Shown here: positions 27,915 to 37,921 of the stretch, piece after piece
Layout: every line of letters begins with the position of its first letter
Numbering within the stretch: the stretch's first letter is position 1
Source: Wolbachia endosymbiont (group B) of Protocalliphora azurea
GTDB taxonomy: Bacteria; Pseudomonadota; Alphaproteobacteria; Rickettsiales; Anaplasmataceae
Assembly: GCF_947251865.1 (NCBI RefSeq)
Contig: NZ_OX366394.1
Coordinates: 1,486,352-1,550,351, forward strand
Direction of reading: 5' to 3'
Length of the DNA stretch: 64,000 bases
Made by a program: the position numbers and the translations under genes
The notes under the pieces: model-generated
What the model was told of the DNA's origin: nothing
What the model saw: the letters and a program-made list of their open reading frames with translations, nothing else
Database searches by the model: none

Positions 27915-28904
27915 CTAGCATACCACTGAATTAATGCTGAGATATTCCCTTGCTTGATCAGTTAAAACACGTCCTCTTGGTGTGCGCTTTACAAAACTGA
28001 CCTTGATTAAATAAGGTTCTACTGTTTCTTCAATATTGCCAACATCTTCAGATAGTGCAATAGATATGGTGTCAATTCCAACAGGTCCTGAGGTGTTAAA
28101 CAAAAATCTCAGATAATCCATATCTAATTTATTTAGTCCCATTTTATCTATACCCAATTTTGATAGTGCAGAACCGGCAATTTCACAGGTAATTTTTTTA
28201 TCATCTTTTACTTCAACAAAATCTCTTATTCTTCTGAGTAATCTCAAAGCAATTCTTGGAGTACCACGGGCGCGGCAGGCAATTTCCTGCACAGCATCCT
28301 TTTCGATTTCAGCACAAAGAACTCTTGCACCTCTTTTTATAATATCAACCAGTTCCTCAAAAGAATAAAACTCAAGATGCAGGGGAATACCAAAACGATC
28401 CCTCAGCGGTGCAGAAAGCAGTCCAAGCCGTGTTGTTGCCCCAATCAGTGTAAATGGTGGTAAATCTATTCTTAAAGTTCTGGTAGATGGGCCCTCACCT
28501 ACTAGTATATCTAGGCAAAAATCTTCCATAGCAGTATATAAAACTTCCTCAATGCTACGATTTAATCTATGAATCTCATCGATAAATAGAACATCTTTTG
28601 CATTTAAAGTAGTGAGCACTGCAGCTAAGTCCCCAGCTTTACTAAGCAATGGACCAGAAGTTGCACGAAAGCTAACCCTTAACTCCTTAGAGACAATTTG
28701 TGCTAAAGTTGTTTTACCAAGCCCTGGAGGACCATAGAGCAATACGTGATCCAAAGCTTCAGCTCTCGTCTGTGCAGCATTTATAAACACTTTTAAATTT
28801 TGTATTAAGTCTTTTTGCCCGACAAAATCATCAAGTTGCTCAGGCCGGATATTTAAATTACGTACATCTTCAGAGTATTCCTTACTACATGATATTGACT
28901 TCAT
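27915..28904 (-). CDS. ruvB: Holliday junction branch migration ATPase RuvB
   Basis: The 329-residue AAA+ protein has [11 protein letters not shown], Walker [10 protein letters not shown] (residues 58-66), Walker [11 protein letters not shown], sensor LIGATTRLG and the C-terminal RTPRGRVLT of the winged helix. It drives branch migration with RuvA. It overlaps ruvA by 4 bp. The 265 bp upstream of the next minus-strand gene (27650-27914) are AT-rich without visible genes. Confidence 0.97.
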
Positions 28905-29473
28905 ATTGTTTTAAGCGCCATACGAATAATATCTTTAGTGTCCAAGTTTGGTGATTCATCTTCTATTTTTTTTATTGTATCATAAGCTTTTGTTCTTTCA
29001 TATCCAAGATTGATCAAAGCTGAAAGAGCATCTTCACTAATTGAGTGAAAATGATTGTTATTTATCTCTAATTTACTTACTTTGCCATTCAGCTCAGTAA
29101 TAATTCGATTTATGAGTTTCAGGCCAAGTCCACTCACCTTAAGTGCTAGTTTATCCTCATTTATAATTGCCAAAAACAGTTGCTCTGGAGTTAATTTGCT
29201 CAAAATTGACATTGCGGTTTTATAGCTGACACCGCTCACTTTAACTAATAAACGCAGACACTGCTGTTCTTCTTTACTTATAAAGCCATATAGCTGAGTA
29301 ACGTTTTCTCTGCTATTTGCATAAGTGTCGATAAGTAATTTTACTCTACTTCCAATCGAACAAGCACTTAAAGTTTTGGCTGAAAGATATACTATGTAGC
29401 CAACATCATTCACATTCAGGATTATGTGATCGCTACACACCTCATCAACTATTCCTCTTAGATTTCCTATCAT
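28901..29473 (-). CDS. ruvA: Holliday junction DNA helicase subunit RuvA
   Basis: The 190-residue protein has the OB-fold N-terminus ([22 protein letters not shown]), helix-hairpin-helix motifs ([35 protein letters not shown]) and the C-terminal RuvB-contact domain. It binds four-way junctions. It is the first gene of ruvAB; the start of ruvB overlaps its stop. Confidence 0.95.
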
Positions 29474-29518
29474 TTCTAGTACTTTATAAAATTCAGTTTA
29501 AATGCTCCTGAATCTTAG

Positions 29519-29677
29519 GTCAAGCAAACGAACATTATAGAAGTAGTTCCAGTTTCAATCATTGCAGACAAGTTTGCAGGAAATCTATTTTAATATGTTA
29601 TTCCAGATCATTATGTAATTGAACCACAAGTTACTCCGATAGAAATAGAATTGCAGTCTCCTAACTTAGCTAAGTAA
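29519..29677 (+). pseudogene. Short gene remnant between ruvA and the cytochrome gene
   Basis: After a TAG at 29516 one frame runs for 24 codons (including IIEVVPVSIIADKFAGNLF), meets a TAA at 29591, and continues in the same frame for 27 codons (YVIPDHYVIEPQVTPIEIEL) to TAA at 29675. The peptide-like composition and single in-frame stop suggest the 3' end of a decayed gene. No family is recognised. Chance cannot be excluded for so short a stretch. Confidence 0.3.
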
Positions 29678-29772
29678 TAGAAATTTCTATCTTTGGTGAA
29701 ATAAAGGTAATTGTTTACTGTTTGCGAAAATATTTGCATAATTTAAGTAACATTACTTGATAAGAATTAACT

Positions 29773-30297
29773 ATGGAGCTTAATAAGATTGCAGCATCGA
29801 TTTTACTTTCTGGATTAATAATTATGATAGTTAGTAATGTAGTTGATATGCTCTACAACCCAGAGGATTATAAAATTGAACACCAAACAATAGTAGCAGC
29901 CAGCAATGAGCCTCAACAAAAGATTGAACAAGTGGCACTTGATATTGGAGAGCTCATGCAGAATGCTAGCTTTGAAAAAGGCAAGTCAGCAGCAAAAAAA
30001 TGTATAGCTTGTCATAGTTTTGAGAAAGGTGGAATGAATAAAGTGGGGCCAAACTTATGGAACGTGGTTGGAAATAAAAAGGCCCATCTTGGCAGCTCAT
30101 TCAATTACTCAAAAGCACTACTTGAAAAAGGTGGGAAATGGGAGTATGAGGAGTTATTTGCTTTTTTAAAAAATCCAAAAGCCTACATAAAAGGTACACG
30201 TATGGCATTTGCAGGCATTTCCAATCCACAAGAGATTGCAGATCTAGTCAGCTATTTGCGTTCGATGAGCGATAGTCCGGTTGCCTTGCCAAAGTAG
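29773..30297 (+). CDS. Membrane-anchored cytochrome c (CycM-like)
   Basis: The 174-residue protein has an N-terminal membrane anchor (about residues 7-26), a linker, and a class I cytochrome c domain. The haem is attached at Cys77-Cys80-His81 (CIACH), GPNLWNVVG follows, and Met144 in GTRMAFAG is the sixth ligand. It probably carries electrons from the bc1 complex to the terminal oxidase on the periplasmic side. Haem attachment needs the Ccm system, of which ccmD and ccmE lie at 40.1-40.7 kb. Confidence 0.9.
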   Translation: MELNKIAASILLSGLIIMIVSNVVDMLYNPEDYKIEHQTIVAASNEPQQKIEQVALDIGELMQNASFEKGKSAAKKCIACHSFEKGGMNKVGPNLWNVVGNKKAHLGSSFNYSKALLEKGGKWEYEELFAFLKNPKAYIKGTRMAFAGISNPQEIADLVSYLRSMSDSPVALPK

Positions 30298-30298
30298 T

Positions 30299-31054
30299 AT
30301 GAATTATTGTAAATTACTCGATGGAAGTAATGGCCATATAGCATATCGAAAGCTACAAGGAAAGAAGGCTTCTATAGTTTTTTTTAGTGGTTTTGCATCC
30401 AATATGGATGGAACTAAAGCAACTGCCGTTTACAAATTTTGCCAAGAAAATGATATAGCACTTGTGCTCTTTGATTATTTTGGCCATGGTAATTCAAGCG
30501 GTGATTTTGCTGATTATACAATAAGTGATTGGCAAAAAAATTGTGCTAAAGTGATAAGTGAATTAACTAGCAATAAACAAATAATTATAGGTTCAAGTAT
30601 GGGAGGATGGCTGATGCTGCTCACTGCTCTTCAATTTCCAGAAAAAATTGCAGCATTAATCGGCATATCGTCTGCTCCTGATTTTACTGAAGATTTGATA
30701 TTCAAGCAATTGTCAGGCAAGCAAAAAGAAGAACTAGGTTCTAAAGGTGTAATAGATTTTACTTCGGAGCATTGTGCATACAAAATAACTAAAAATCTGA
30801 TCGAAGACGGTAGAAAGAACCTTCTTTTAAACAGAGAAGCAATAGATATAAACTGTCCTGTGCGCTTATTGCATAGCATTAATGATAAAGATGTTCCTTA
30901 TCAAACTTCATTGAATTTAGCTGAAAAAATTAAGTCAACAGACGTTGAAGTACACTTAATAAAATCAGCAGAACACAACATGTCTGATAATCATTCACTG
31001 AAAATTTTATTTAAGACCATCAGAGAATTTTTGCCAGGAGAAATATATAATTGA
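30299..31054 (+). CDS. Alpha/beta hydrolase
   Basis: The protein is 251 residues from the ATG at 30299, which directly follows the cytochrome stop. It shows strand VFFSGFASNM, FDYFGHGNSSG, nucleophile elbow IIGSSMGGWL and a C-terminal HNMSDNH with the probable catalytic His. The GSSMGG elbow recalls small serine hydrolases related to ABHD10-type esterases. The substrate is unknown. The close spacing suggests co-transcription with the cytochrome gene. Confidence 0.85.
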   Translation: MNYCKLLDGSNGHIAYRKLQGKKASIVFFSGFASNMDGTKATAVYKFCQENDIALVLFDYFGHGNSSGDFADYTISDWQKNCAKVISELTSNKQIIIGSSMGGWLMLLTALQFPEKIAALIGISSAPDFTEDLIFKQLSGKQKEELGSKGVIDFTSEHCAYKITKNLIEDGRKNLLLNREAIDINCPVRLLHSINDKDVPYQTSLNLAEKIKSTDVEVHLIKSAEHNMSDNHSLKILFKTIREFLPGEIYN

Positions 31055-31096
31055 AGTAATTCAGATGTGTTTGTCGTAAGAGCTGCAGTCATAGCT

Positions 31097-33010
31097 TCAA
31101 CAGTAGGCACTATTCTTGATCACCTCAACATTTTCTCTTGGCAATTCTTTAATAAATCGAGAAGTGCTCATTGGTTGCCACTGATTATTAATTTCCCTCC
31201 TATCTGCACATGAAATGATCAACCTTTCTTTTGCTCTAGTTATGCCAACATATGCAAGTCTTCTCTCTTCTTCCAAAGCTTTACCACTTTTATCTTCAAA
31301 AGATCTTTGATGAGGAAATAATCCTTCTTCCCAACCAGGTAAAAACACGCACGGGAATTCAAGCCCTTTAGCCGCATGAAGAGTCATAACATATACAGTG
31401 TCATCGCTATTCATATTATCCACTTCCATCACCAAACTAATATGCTCCAAGAAGGTTATAGTGCTGTCAAAATTCTTCAAAGATGAAATGAGCTCTTTAA
31501 CATTTTCTATTCGCGCTAAACCCGTCACTTCTTCATTCTCAAGCATTTCCATATATCCTGATTGATTTGCTACGATTTTAACAAATTCATGCAGTGGTTT
31601 TACGCTTACTATTTCTTCCCAAGCTTTAATTTTATTTAAAAAATCATTTAGTGAGAGTTTAATTCTTTCGGTTACTTGATCACTATTAACCAATATTTTT
31701 GCTGCCTCAAAAAAAGAAATTTTGTTATCCTGAGCAGTCGTGTATATTTTCTTTAGAGTTGTAGCTCCTATGCTTCTTTTTGGACGATTTACGATCCTTT
31801 CAAAAGCGAGATCATCATTATTATTTGTAACAAGCCTCAAATATGCAATTATATCCCTTACTTCTTGACGTTCGTAGAATTTTACGCCACTTATAATCTT
31901 ATAGGGAATTGAATATTTTATAAAATACTCTTCGAGAACTCTAGTTTGAAAAGTAGCCCTGACGAGCACTGCAATATCACTAAATCTGTATTTATTGAGT
32001 TTTAATATCTGTTCGCTTATGAACCTTGCTTCAGCCTTTCCGTCCCACAATTTGATTAGATTTACCTTTTCGCCTTCAATGTTTGTTGTCCACAATTTTT
32101 TTTCTAAGCGAGTCTTATTGTGATTGATCACATATGATGCAGTTGCAATTATGTGGGATGTTGACCTGTAGTTACACTCCAGTTTAACGGTTTTTGCATT
32201 TTTAAAATCATCGGAAAATTTCAAAATATTTTCAACTTCTGCACCACGCCAACTGTATATCGACTGGTCATCATCTCCTACACAGCAAATATTTGAATGC
32301 TCTTTTGCAAGGTATTTTAGCCAAAGATATTGTATTGCATTTGTATCTTGATACTCATCTACCATGACATACTTAAACTTGTTTTGGTAGTAGGACAGAA
32401 CCTCGGTCTTTTTATTAAAAAGTTGTATGTTATATAACAATAAGTCACCAAAATCAACAGAGTTAAGGAATTTTAACCTTTCCTGATACTGGTAATAGAC
32501 TTTAAGTGCAGTTACGTAAACTGGCCTAAATGATTGAACATCTTCCACTTCAGACGGCAATAAGCACTTCTCTTTCCATTGCTGAATAATATTCATAATG
32601 GTCTTATATTTTTCTGATAGGTAATCAGGATTTATTTCATTGATAATATTTTTTATTACCTGTAATTGGTCATCCACACCAATGATTGTAAAATTGGGGT
32701 TTAAGCCCACAATTTCTGCGTGCATGCGCAAAATTTTTGCTGCAATTGCATGGAAAGTGCCAAGCCATGGTATGTTTGTGCCCGTTAGCTCAAGTACCCT
32801 TGATACCATCTCATTTGCTGCTTTATTTGTAAATGTAACTGCTAATATCTCATCAGAATAAGCGTGACCGTTTCTAATTATGTGTGCTATTCTTGAAGTA
32901 ATCGTTCTTGTTTTTCCGGTTCCGGCTCCTGCCAGTATCAAAACTGGCCCATTTATGTTAGTTACAGCTAATTGCTGTTCTGGATTTAACAGTGAGAGAT
33001 AATCGTTCAT
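31097..33010 (-). CDS. uvrD: UvrD/PcrA-type superfamily 1 DNA helicase
   Basis: The 637-residue protein has the SF1A helicase motifs in order: Q motif LNPEQQLAV, Walker A LAGAGTGKTRT (I), FTNKAANEM (Ia), VDEYQDTN (II), GDDDQSIYSWRGAE (III), LECNYRST (IV), VMTLHAAKGLEFPCVFLPG (V) and EERRLAYVGITRAKE (VI). It is a 3'-5' helicase of nucleotide excision and mismatch repair. It is shorter than E. coli UvrD (720) because the C-terminal tail is missing, as in other reduced genomes. Confidence 0.93.
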   Translation of the reverse strand: MNDYLSLLNPEQQLAVTNINGPVLILAGAGTGKTRTITSRIAHIIRNGHAYSDEILAVTFTNKAANEMVSRVLELTGTNIPWLGTFHAIAAKILRMHAEIVGLNPNFTIIGVDDQLQVIKNIINEINPDYLSEKYKTIMNIIQQWKEKCLLPSEVEDVQSFRPVYVTALKVYYQYQERLKFLNSVDFGDLLLYNIQLFNKKTEVLSYYQNKFKYVMVDEYQDTNAIQYLWLKYLAKEHSNICCVGDDDQSIYSWRGAEVENILKFSDDFKNAKTVKLECNYRSTSHIIATASYVINHNKTRLEKKLWTTNIEGEKVNLIKLWDGKAEARFISEQILKLNKYRFSDIAVLVRATFQTRVLEEYFIKYSIPYKIISGVKFYERQEVRDIIAYLRLVTNNNDDLAFERIVNRPKRSIGATTLKKIYTTAQDNKISFFEAAKILVNSDQVTERIKLSLNDFLNKIKAWEEIVSVKPLHEFVKIVANQSGYMEMLENEEVTGLARIENVKELISSLKNFDSTITFLEHISLVMEVDNMNSDDTVYVMTLHAAKGLEFPCVFLPGWEEGLFPHQRSFEDKSGKALEEERRLAYVGITRAKERLIISCADRREINNQWQPMSTSRFIKELPRENVEVIKNSAYC

Positions 33011-33123
33011 TGAAGCTCTATAGATTATAACTTTATAAAGTTAAACCTATGATCCAAATATTGTAAAGGTCTTATTGAACATAACATTCAACTCATTCAA
33101 GTACTAGATATTTAAGCGTAGAT

Positions 33124-33549
33124 CTATCTTGTTGGGGTAGCTTCAAGTGTATGGTGAGTAACAACAACTTGATTTGAGATATTGGCATCAAAACTTCTGC
33201 TTGTTTGATGAATAGGTGGAGTTTGAAATGGCTTAGGCTTACGATTCAGTTCCTTCATCTTTATTTCCTCAGCTTTAATAGGAAGTTTTTCTGGAACATA
33301 GAAGTTATGAATTTCAGCTCGTTCAGTGAAATTTTCATATGTTGCTTTCAACCAAGCTCCAATATCATATATAAAACCATATGCTTTTTCTTTAAATTCT
33401 ATCAATGATCTACTGAAACTTGCTAATGTGTTATTAAAGTAAATTGTCATATAGTCTCTTGTGGTGTATTGATAACCTTCTCCATTTAATCTGCTATTTT
33501 GTGCGTTAGAACTATTGTTGCTTTTGAAGTAACCAAATATGTTGTACAT
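33124..33549 (-). CDS. Hypothetical 141-residue protein
   Basis: No family is recognised. The product is soluble and rich in Asn, Phe and Tyr at the N-terminus (FGYFKSNNSSN), with a possible amphipathic stretch (SLIEFKEKAYGFIYDIGAWLK is its span, about residues 48-68) and a basic, proline-containing C-terminus (KELNRKPKPFQTPPIHQ). The ribosome site is weak. It stands alone between uvrD and the nuo operon. The 33550-33735 stretch after it is AT-rich and holds only the putative nuo promoter. Confidence 0.6.
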   Translation of the reverse strand: MYNIFGYFKSNNSSNAQNSRLNGEGYQYTTRDYMTIYFNNTLASFSRSLIEFKEKAYGFIYDIGAWLKATYENFTERAEIHNFYVPEKLPIKAEEIKMKELNRKPKPFQTPPIHQTSRSFDANISNQVVVTHHTLEATPTR

Positions 33550-33735
33550 TTTGAGCTACCGCTGACTATTAATATACATACATTATATATTAATAAATCA
33601 AGATTGTCAAGAGTGTTTATTGCATTACTGAGGAGTTGAAGCTTGTAGTACGATATTTTCAAATCTTTAATATAGTATTGACTTTACAGCAACAATTACC
33701 TTAAGTTAGTAACTATTGTTGCAGTTAAAGTATCG

Positions 33736-34323
33736 ATGCCTTTTTTCTTTTATTTTTTTGCAATTCTCAGCATTTTATCTGCTGTATGCGTAATTAGTGT
33801 AAGAAATCCTGTGCATGCAGTATTATTTTTAATTTTCACCTTCGTTAACTCTGTAGTTCTTTTCATTCTCCTTGGAGCTGAGTTCATTGCTATGATGGTG
33901 ATGATAGTATACATCGGTGCGGTTGCGGTGTTGTTCCTCTTTGTAGTTATGATGCTCGATATTGACTACATAAGGTTGCGCCAGGGTTTTGCAAAGCATT
34001 GCACTCTTGGTGCTATGTTGTGTGTTGTGTTTTTTCTAGTCATCAGCTTTGTAATCCGCAGCTCAGCACCGAATATAAGCAATGTTATAAACTATAATAC
34101 CAATAATGTGAAAGCTATTGGTAATTTGCTGTATACCGACTACATGTACGCTTTTCATCTTTCTGGTATTCTGCTGCTTGTTGCAATTGTCGGTGCAATT
34201 GCTCTTACTTTGCAGGACAAGAAAAAAGGAGTTAAAAAACAGAATGTATTAAAGCAATTGACACAATCTTCATCTGTAAAATTAGTTAAGGCTAAATTTG
34301 GAAAAGGAGTAGAATGGAAATAG
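33736..34323 (+). CDS. nuoJ: NADH-quinone oxidoreductase subunit J
   Basis: The 195-residue membrane protein has five helices. It has the NuoJ/ND6 signatures [32 protein letters not shown] and [13 protein letters not shown]. It is a membrane-arm subunit of complex I. It starts the operon nuoJKLMN-birA-ccmD-ccmE and overlaps nuoK by 10 bp. Confidence 0.95.
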   Translation: MPFFFYFFAILSILSAVCVISVRNPVHAVLFLIFTFVNSVVLFILLGAEFIAMMVMIVYIGAVAVLFLFVVMMLDIDYIRLRQGFAKHCTLGAMLCVVFFLVISFVIRSSAPNISNVINYNTNNVKAIGNLLYTDYMYAFHLSGILLLVAIVGAIALTLQDKKKGVKKQNVLKQLTQSSSVKLVKAKFGKGVEWK

Positions 34324-34622
34324 GATTAAATCACTTTTTGATAGTTGCTGCTGTTTTGTTCACTATTGGAGTGTGCGGTATTTTCATCAACCGTAAGAGC
34401 ATAATCAATATATTGTTATCAATAGAAATATTATTGCTGGCAATTAATATCAACTTAGTTGCTTTTTCTGCCTTTATGAATGATATAGTTGGGCAAATTT
34501 TTGTGATGTTTGTGTTGACTGTTGCGGCAGCAGAGTCAGGAGTTGGGCTTGCAATATTGGTTGTATATTATAGAAGCCGTGGCAATATAGATGTTGAACA
34601 AGCAAATTTAATGAAAGAATGA
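34314..34622 (+). CDS. nuoK: NADH-quinone oxidoreductase subunit K
   Basis: The 102-residue protein has three helices and the NuoK/ND4L motifs [15 protein letters not shown] and [18 protein letters not shown], including the conserved membrane glutamates. The start lies inside nuoJ, and the stop overlaps the nuoL start (ATGA). Confidence 0.96.
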   Translation: MEIGLNHFLIVAAVLFTIGVCGIFINRKSIINILLSIEILLLAININLVAFSAFMNDIVGQIFVMFVLTVAAAESGVGLAILVVYYRSRGNIDVEQANLMKE

Positions 34623-36475
34623 TGGATATACTGAAATTAATAGTATTTTTGCCACTCTTTGGTTCGCTGTTTGCAGCACTTTTTAGAAGAGGTGTTTTTA
34701 GTCAGTTAGTTACAACGGCAGGGATTGGAATATCTGCAGTTTTATCTTGGTATGTTTTTCTCACCTTCTCTGAAAATTATCACTTGAGTTTATTTCCTTT
34801 ATTTTCATTAAGTGTATTAAAAGTAAATTGGGCAATTAGTGTGGATGCTCTCTCATCCTTAATGCTTATTGTTATTACCACCGTTTCACTGGTAGTACAT
34901 CTCTACTCTATCGGTTATATGGAGCATGATAAGGGGAAGTCGAGGTTTTTTTCTTACCTATCGCTATTTACGTTTTGCATGATTGTGCTGGTTGTAAGCG
35001 ATAATTTCGTGCAGCTTTTTTTTGGCTGGGAAGGGGTTGGCCTATGTTCTTATTTACTCATAGGATTTTGGTTCCAAAAATATTCTGCAAATAATGCAGC
35101 AATTAAAGCATTTGTTGTGAATAGGGTAGGAGACTTTGCACTATTGATTGGAACCTTTCTTATTTATTATACATTTCACTCTTTGAATTTTACTGAAGTT
35201 TTTGACACAACTGATCTTCTTGGCACGCAGAACATTAGGGCATTCTGCTGTGAATTCAAAGTAACTCATATAATATGCATATTACTTTTTATTGGCTGTA
35301 TGGGTAAATCTGCACAGCTTGGTTTACATGTTTGGTTGCCAGATGCAATGGAAGGGCCAACCCCTGTTTCTGCACTCATTCACGCAGCAACGATGGTAAC
35401 AGCAGGTATATTTTTAGTAGCAAAATGTTCTCCATTATTTGAGCTATCAAATGTGGCACGAGAATTAATAGTTATTGTTGGGGCACTTACTGCTTTCTTT
35501 GCAGCTACGGTTGCGATTACTCAGAACGATATAAAAAAAATAATTGCTTATTCAACCTGCAGTCAACTTGGTTATATGTTCATGGCATGTGGGCTTTCTG
35601 CTTACAATGTTGCTATTTTTCATTTAATGACACACGCTTTTTTTAAAGCTCTACTATTTCTTGGTGCTGGCAATGTGATTCATGCAATGCATCATGAGCA
35701 AAACATTCAGAAAATGGGAAATTGCTGGAAGAAAATCCCTTGCACTTATACTCTCATGTGGATTGGATCTCTTGCGCTTTCTGGAATATTTCCATTTGCA
35801 GGTTTTTACTCAAAGGATTTGATAATTGAACATGCTTATAGCACGGATAGCTTTGCTTTTGTAATAAGCTTAGTTGTTGCATTCTTCACAGCGTTTTACT
35901 CTTGGAGGTTATTGCTTCTTGTGTTCCACAGCCAAAAACAAAGTAAAATTAATATACATGAGGCACCAAAGATTATGCTTATACCATTACTGATACTCGC
36001 TTTTGGATCAGTATTTTCTGGAATATGGGGAGCAAATATTTTGAACATAACTAGTAATGCGTTTTGGAAATCAAGTTTAGTGATGATTGATGAGCATGGA
36101 GTTCATAATTTCTTTATAAAACTACTGCCAACCTTAGCAAGCCTAAGTGGAATAGCACTTGCGTGCCTAATTTACCAATATCAAGTAATTAGGCAAATTA
36201 AGAGTAAATTTTTACTTAAGTTTTTGCAGAATAAATGGTACTTTGATGAGGTGTATGAGTTTGTTATAATTGCACCGATAAGGTTTATATCTAGGCTTCT
36301 ATGGAAGTTTGATGTTAAGGCTATTGATTCATTTGGACCAAATGGTGTTGTAAGGTTGGTTAATGAATGTTCAAAAAGTTCTATAAAGTTACAAACTGGT
36401 TATATATTTGATTATGCATTTATTATGTTTGTTACTTTAATAATCGGTGCTTTATATATTATTGGAATTAAATAG
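34619..36475 (+). CDS. nuoL: NADH-quinone oxidoreductase subunit L
   Basis: The 618-residue antiporter-like subunit (ND5) has [18 protein letters not shown] with the proton-channel glutamate, [35 protein letters not shown] and a long C-terminal lateral helix. It forms the distal proton channel of complex I. The start ATG overlaps the nuoK stop. Confidence 0.97.
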   Translation: MMDILKLIVFLPLFGSLFAALFRRGVFSQLVTTAGIGISAVLSWYVFLTFSENYHLSLFPLFSLSVLKVNWAISVDALSSLMLIVITTVSLVVHLYSIGYMEHDKGKSRFFSYLSLFTFCMIVLVVSDNFVQLFFGWEGVGLCSYLLIGFWFQKYSANNAAIKAFVVNRVGDFALLIGTFLIYYTFHSLNFTEVFDTTDLLGTQNIRAFCCEFKVTHIICILLFIGCMGKSAQLGLHVWLPDAMEGPTPVSALIHAATMVTAGIFLVAKCSPLFELSNVARELIVIVGALTAFFAATVAITQNDIKKIIAYSTCSQLGYMFMACGLSAYNVAIFHLMTHAFFKALLFLGAGNVIHAMHHEQNIQKMGNCWKKIPCTYTLMWIGSLALSGIFPFAGFYSKDLIIEHAYSTDSFAFVISLVVAFFTAFYSWRLLLLVFHSQKQSKINIHEAPKIMLIPLLILAFGSVFSGIWGANILNITSNAFWKSSLVMIDEHGVHNFFIKLLPTLASLSGIALACLIYQYQVIRQIKSKFLLKFLQNKWYFDEVYEFVIIAPIRFISRLLWKFDVKAIDSFGPNGVVRLVNECSKSSIKLQTGYIFDYAFIMFVTLIIGALYIIGIK

Positions 36476-36478
36476 AAG

Positions 36479-37921
36479 GTGTTGTTACTTAGTATATTCT
36501 TGCTTCCACTGATAGGAGCGTTGATTTTATCCTCGATCAGGATTAATCATCAATCTATACACCTAAAATTCCTTGCCCTATTTTTTGCTATACTTCCATT
36601 TTTGCTTAGCATTGTAGCTTGTATAGAATTTGATTATAACAATGCGGACTTTCAGTTTGTCAGCTATCCAATCAAGAATGTAGGAATAGGGATAGATGGT
36701 ATATCGTTGCTTTTCCTTCTGCTTACAACTTTCTTGTTTGTAATTTGTATACTCTATAACTGCAAAATGAGTTATACGACCCTAAAAGCCTATATGGCAT
36801 TATTTCTACTGCTTGAGAGTTTTGTAGTCGGTTTTTTCGTTTCACTGAATGCTATAAGCTTTTATGTGTTTTTTGAAGCTGTTTTAATACCAATGTTCTT
36901 TATTATTGGCATTTGGGGAGGGAAGCAAAGGATATATGCGACGTTTAAGTTATTTCTTTATACATTAACTGGCTCATTATTATTTCTGCTTGGATTGGTG
37001 TATATCTATAGTACTTTTGGGACGTTTAATATACAAAAATTAGCTACATTAGTGCCAAGCCTTGATCTTGAAGTGCAGTCATTGCTGTGGATTACATTTT
37101 TTATTTCTTTTGCAATAAAAGTACCTATGTTTCCATTTCACACTTGGCTTCCTGATGCGCATGTGCAATCACCAACTTCTGGATCTGTGATTTTAGCTGG
37201 CTTGCTTATTAAAATGGGGGGATATGGATTTTTAAGGTTTTCTATTCCAATGCTTCCTCAGGCAAGTTTGTATTTTTCAAATTTCGTTGTTGTGCTGAGC
37301 ATTATTGCGGTGATATATGCTTCTCTAGTTGCGTTTGCTCAAGATGATATAAAGAAGTTAATAGCTTATTCTTCAATAGCACATATGGGGATCGTTACTG
37401 CTGGCCTCTTTTCATTTTGTGAGGAAGGAGTACTGGGTAGCATATTTCAAATGATTAGTCATGGCCTTATTTCTGCTGCTTTATTTTTATGTGTTGGAAT
37501 GCTATATACTCGAACTGGAACTTTGGAGATTGCAAAATATTTTGGCATAGTAAACACAATGCCAAAATTTGGTTTTATGTTCATTTTATTTTCAATGGCT
37601 TCAATAGGGCTACCTGGAACATCTGGGTTCGCAGGTGAGTTTTTGGCTATGGTTGGGATGTTTAAGAGCATAGGGTTTTTTACAGGATTTATCGCACTTG
37701 GCACTATTTTAAGCGCAGTTTATATGCTGAATTTATGTAAGCAAATAATATGGGGGGTTAGCTATTCTAAATTATTAAATAACCCTTTGGATAGCATAGA
37801 ATTTTCTGTCTTAATTCTGCTTGCAGTGTTTGTTATTTTGCTTGGATTTTACCCAACCCTTGCACTGAATTATTTGAAGCCATGTATGGCAAATTTGTTA
37901 GTCAAATATAATGCGCTATGA
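36479..37921 (+). CDS. nuoM: NADH-quinone oxidoreductase subunit M
   Basis: The 480-residue ND4-type subunit has FYVFFEAVLIPMFFIIGIWG, IKVPMFPFHTWLPDAHV and SPTSGSVILAGLLIKMG. It starts with GTG at 36479 (TTG follows directly), 3 bp after nuoL. Its stop overlaps nuoN by 4 bp. It is a proton-pumping subunit of complex I. Confidence 0.97.
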   Translation: MLLLSIFLLPLIGALILSSIRINHQSIHLKFLALFFAILPFLLSIVACIEFDYNNADFQFVSYPIKNVGIGIDGISLLFLLLTTFLFVICILYNCKMSYTTLKAYMALFLLLESFVVGFFVSLNAISFYVFFEAVLIPMFFIIGIWGGKQRIYATFKLFLYTLTGSLLFLLGLVYIYSTFGTFNIQKLATLVPSLDLEVQSLLWITFFISFAIKVPMFPFHTWLPDAHVQSPTSGSVILAGLLIKMGGYGFLRFSIPMLPQASLYFSNFVVVLSIIAVIYASLVAFAQDDIKKLIAYSSIAHMGIVTAGLFSFCEEGVLGSIFQMISHGLISAALFLCVGMLYTRTGTLEIAKYFGIVNTMPKFGFMFILFSMASIGLPGTSGFAGEFLAMVGMFKSIGFFTGFIALGTILSAVYMLNLCKQIIWGVSYSKLLNNPLDSIEFSVLILLAVFVILLGFYPTLALNYLKPCMANLLVKYNAL

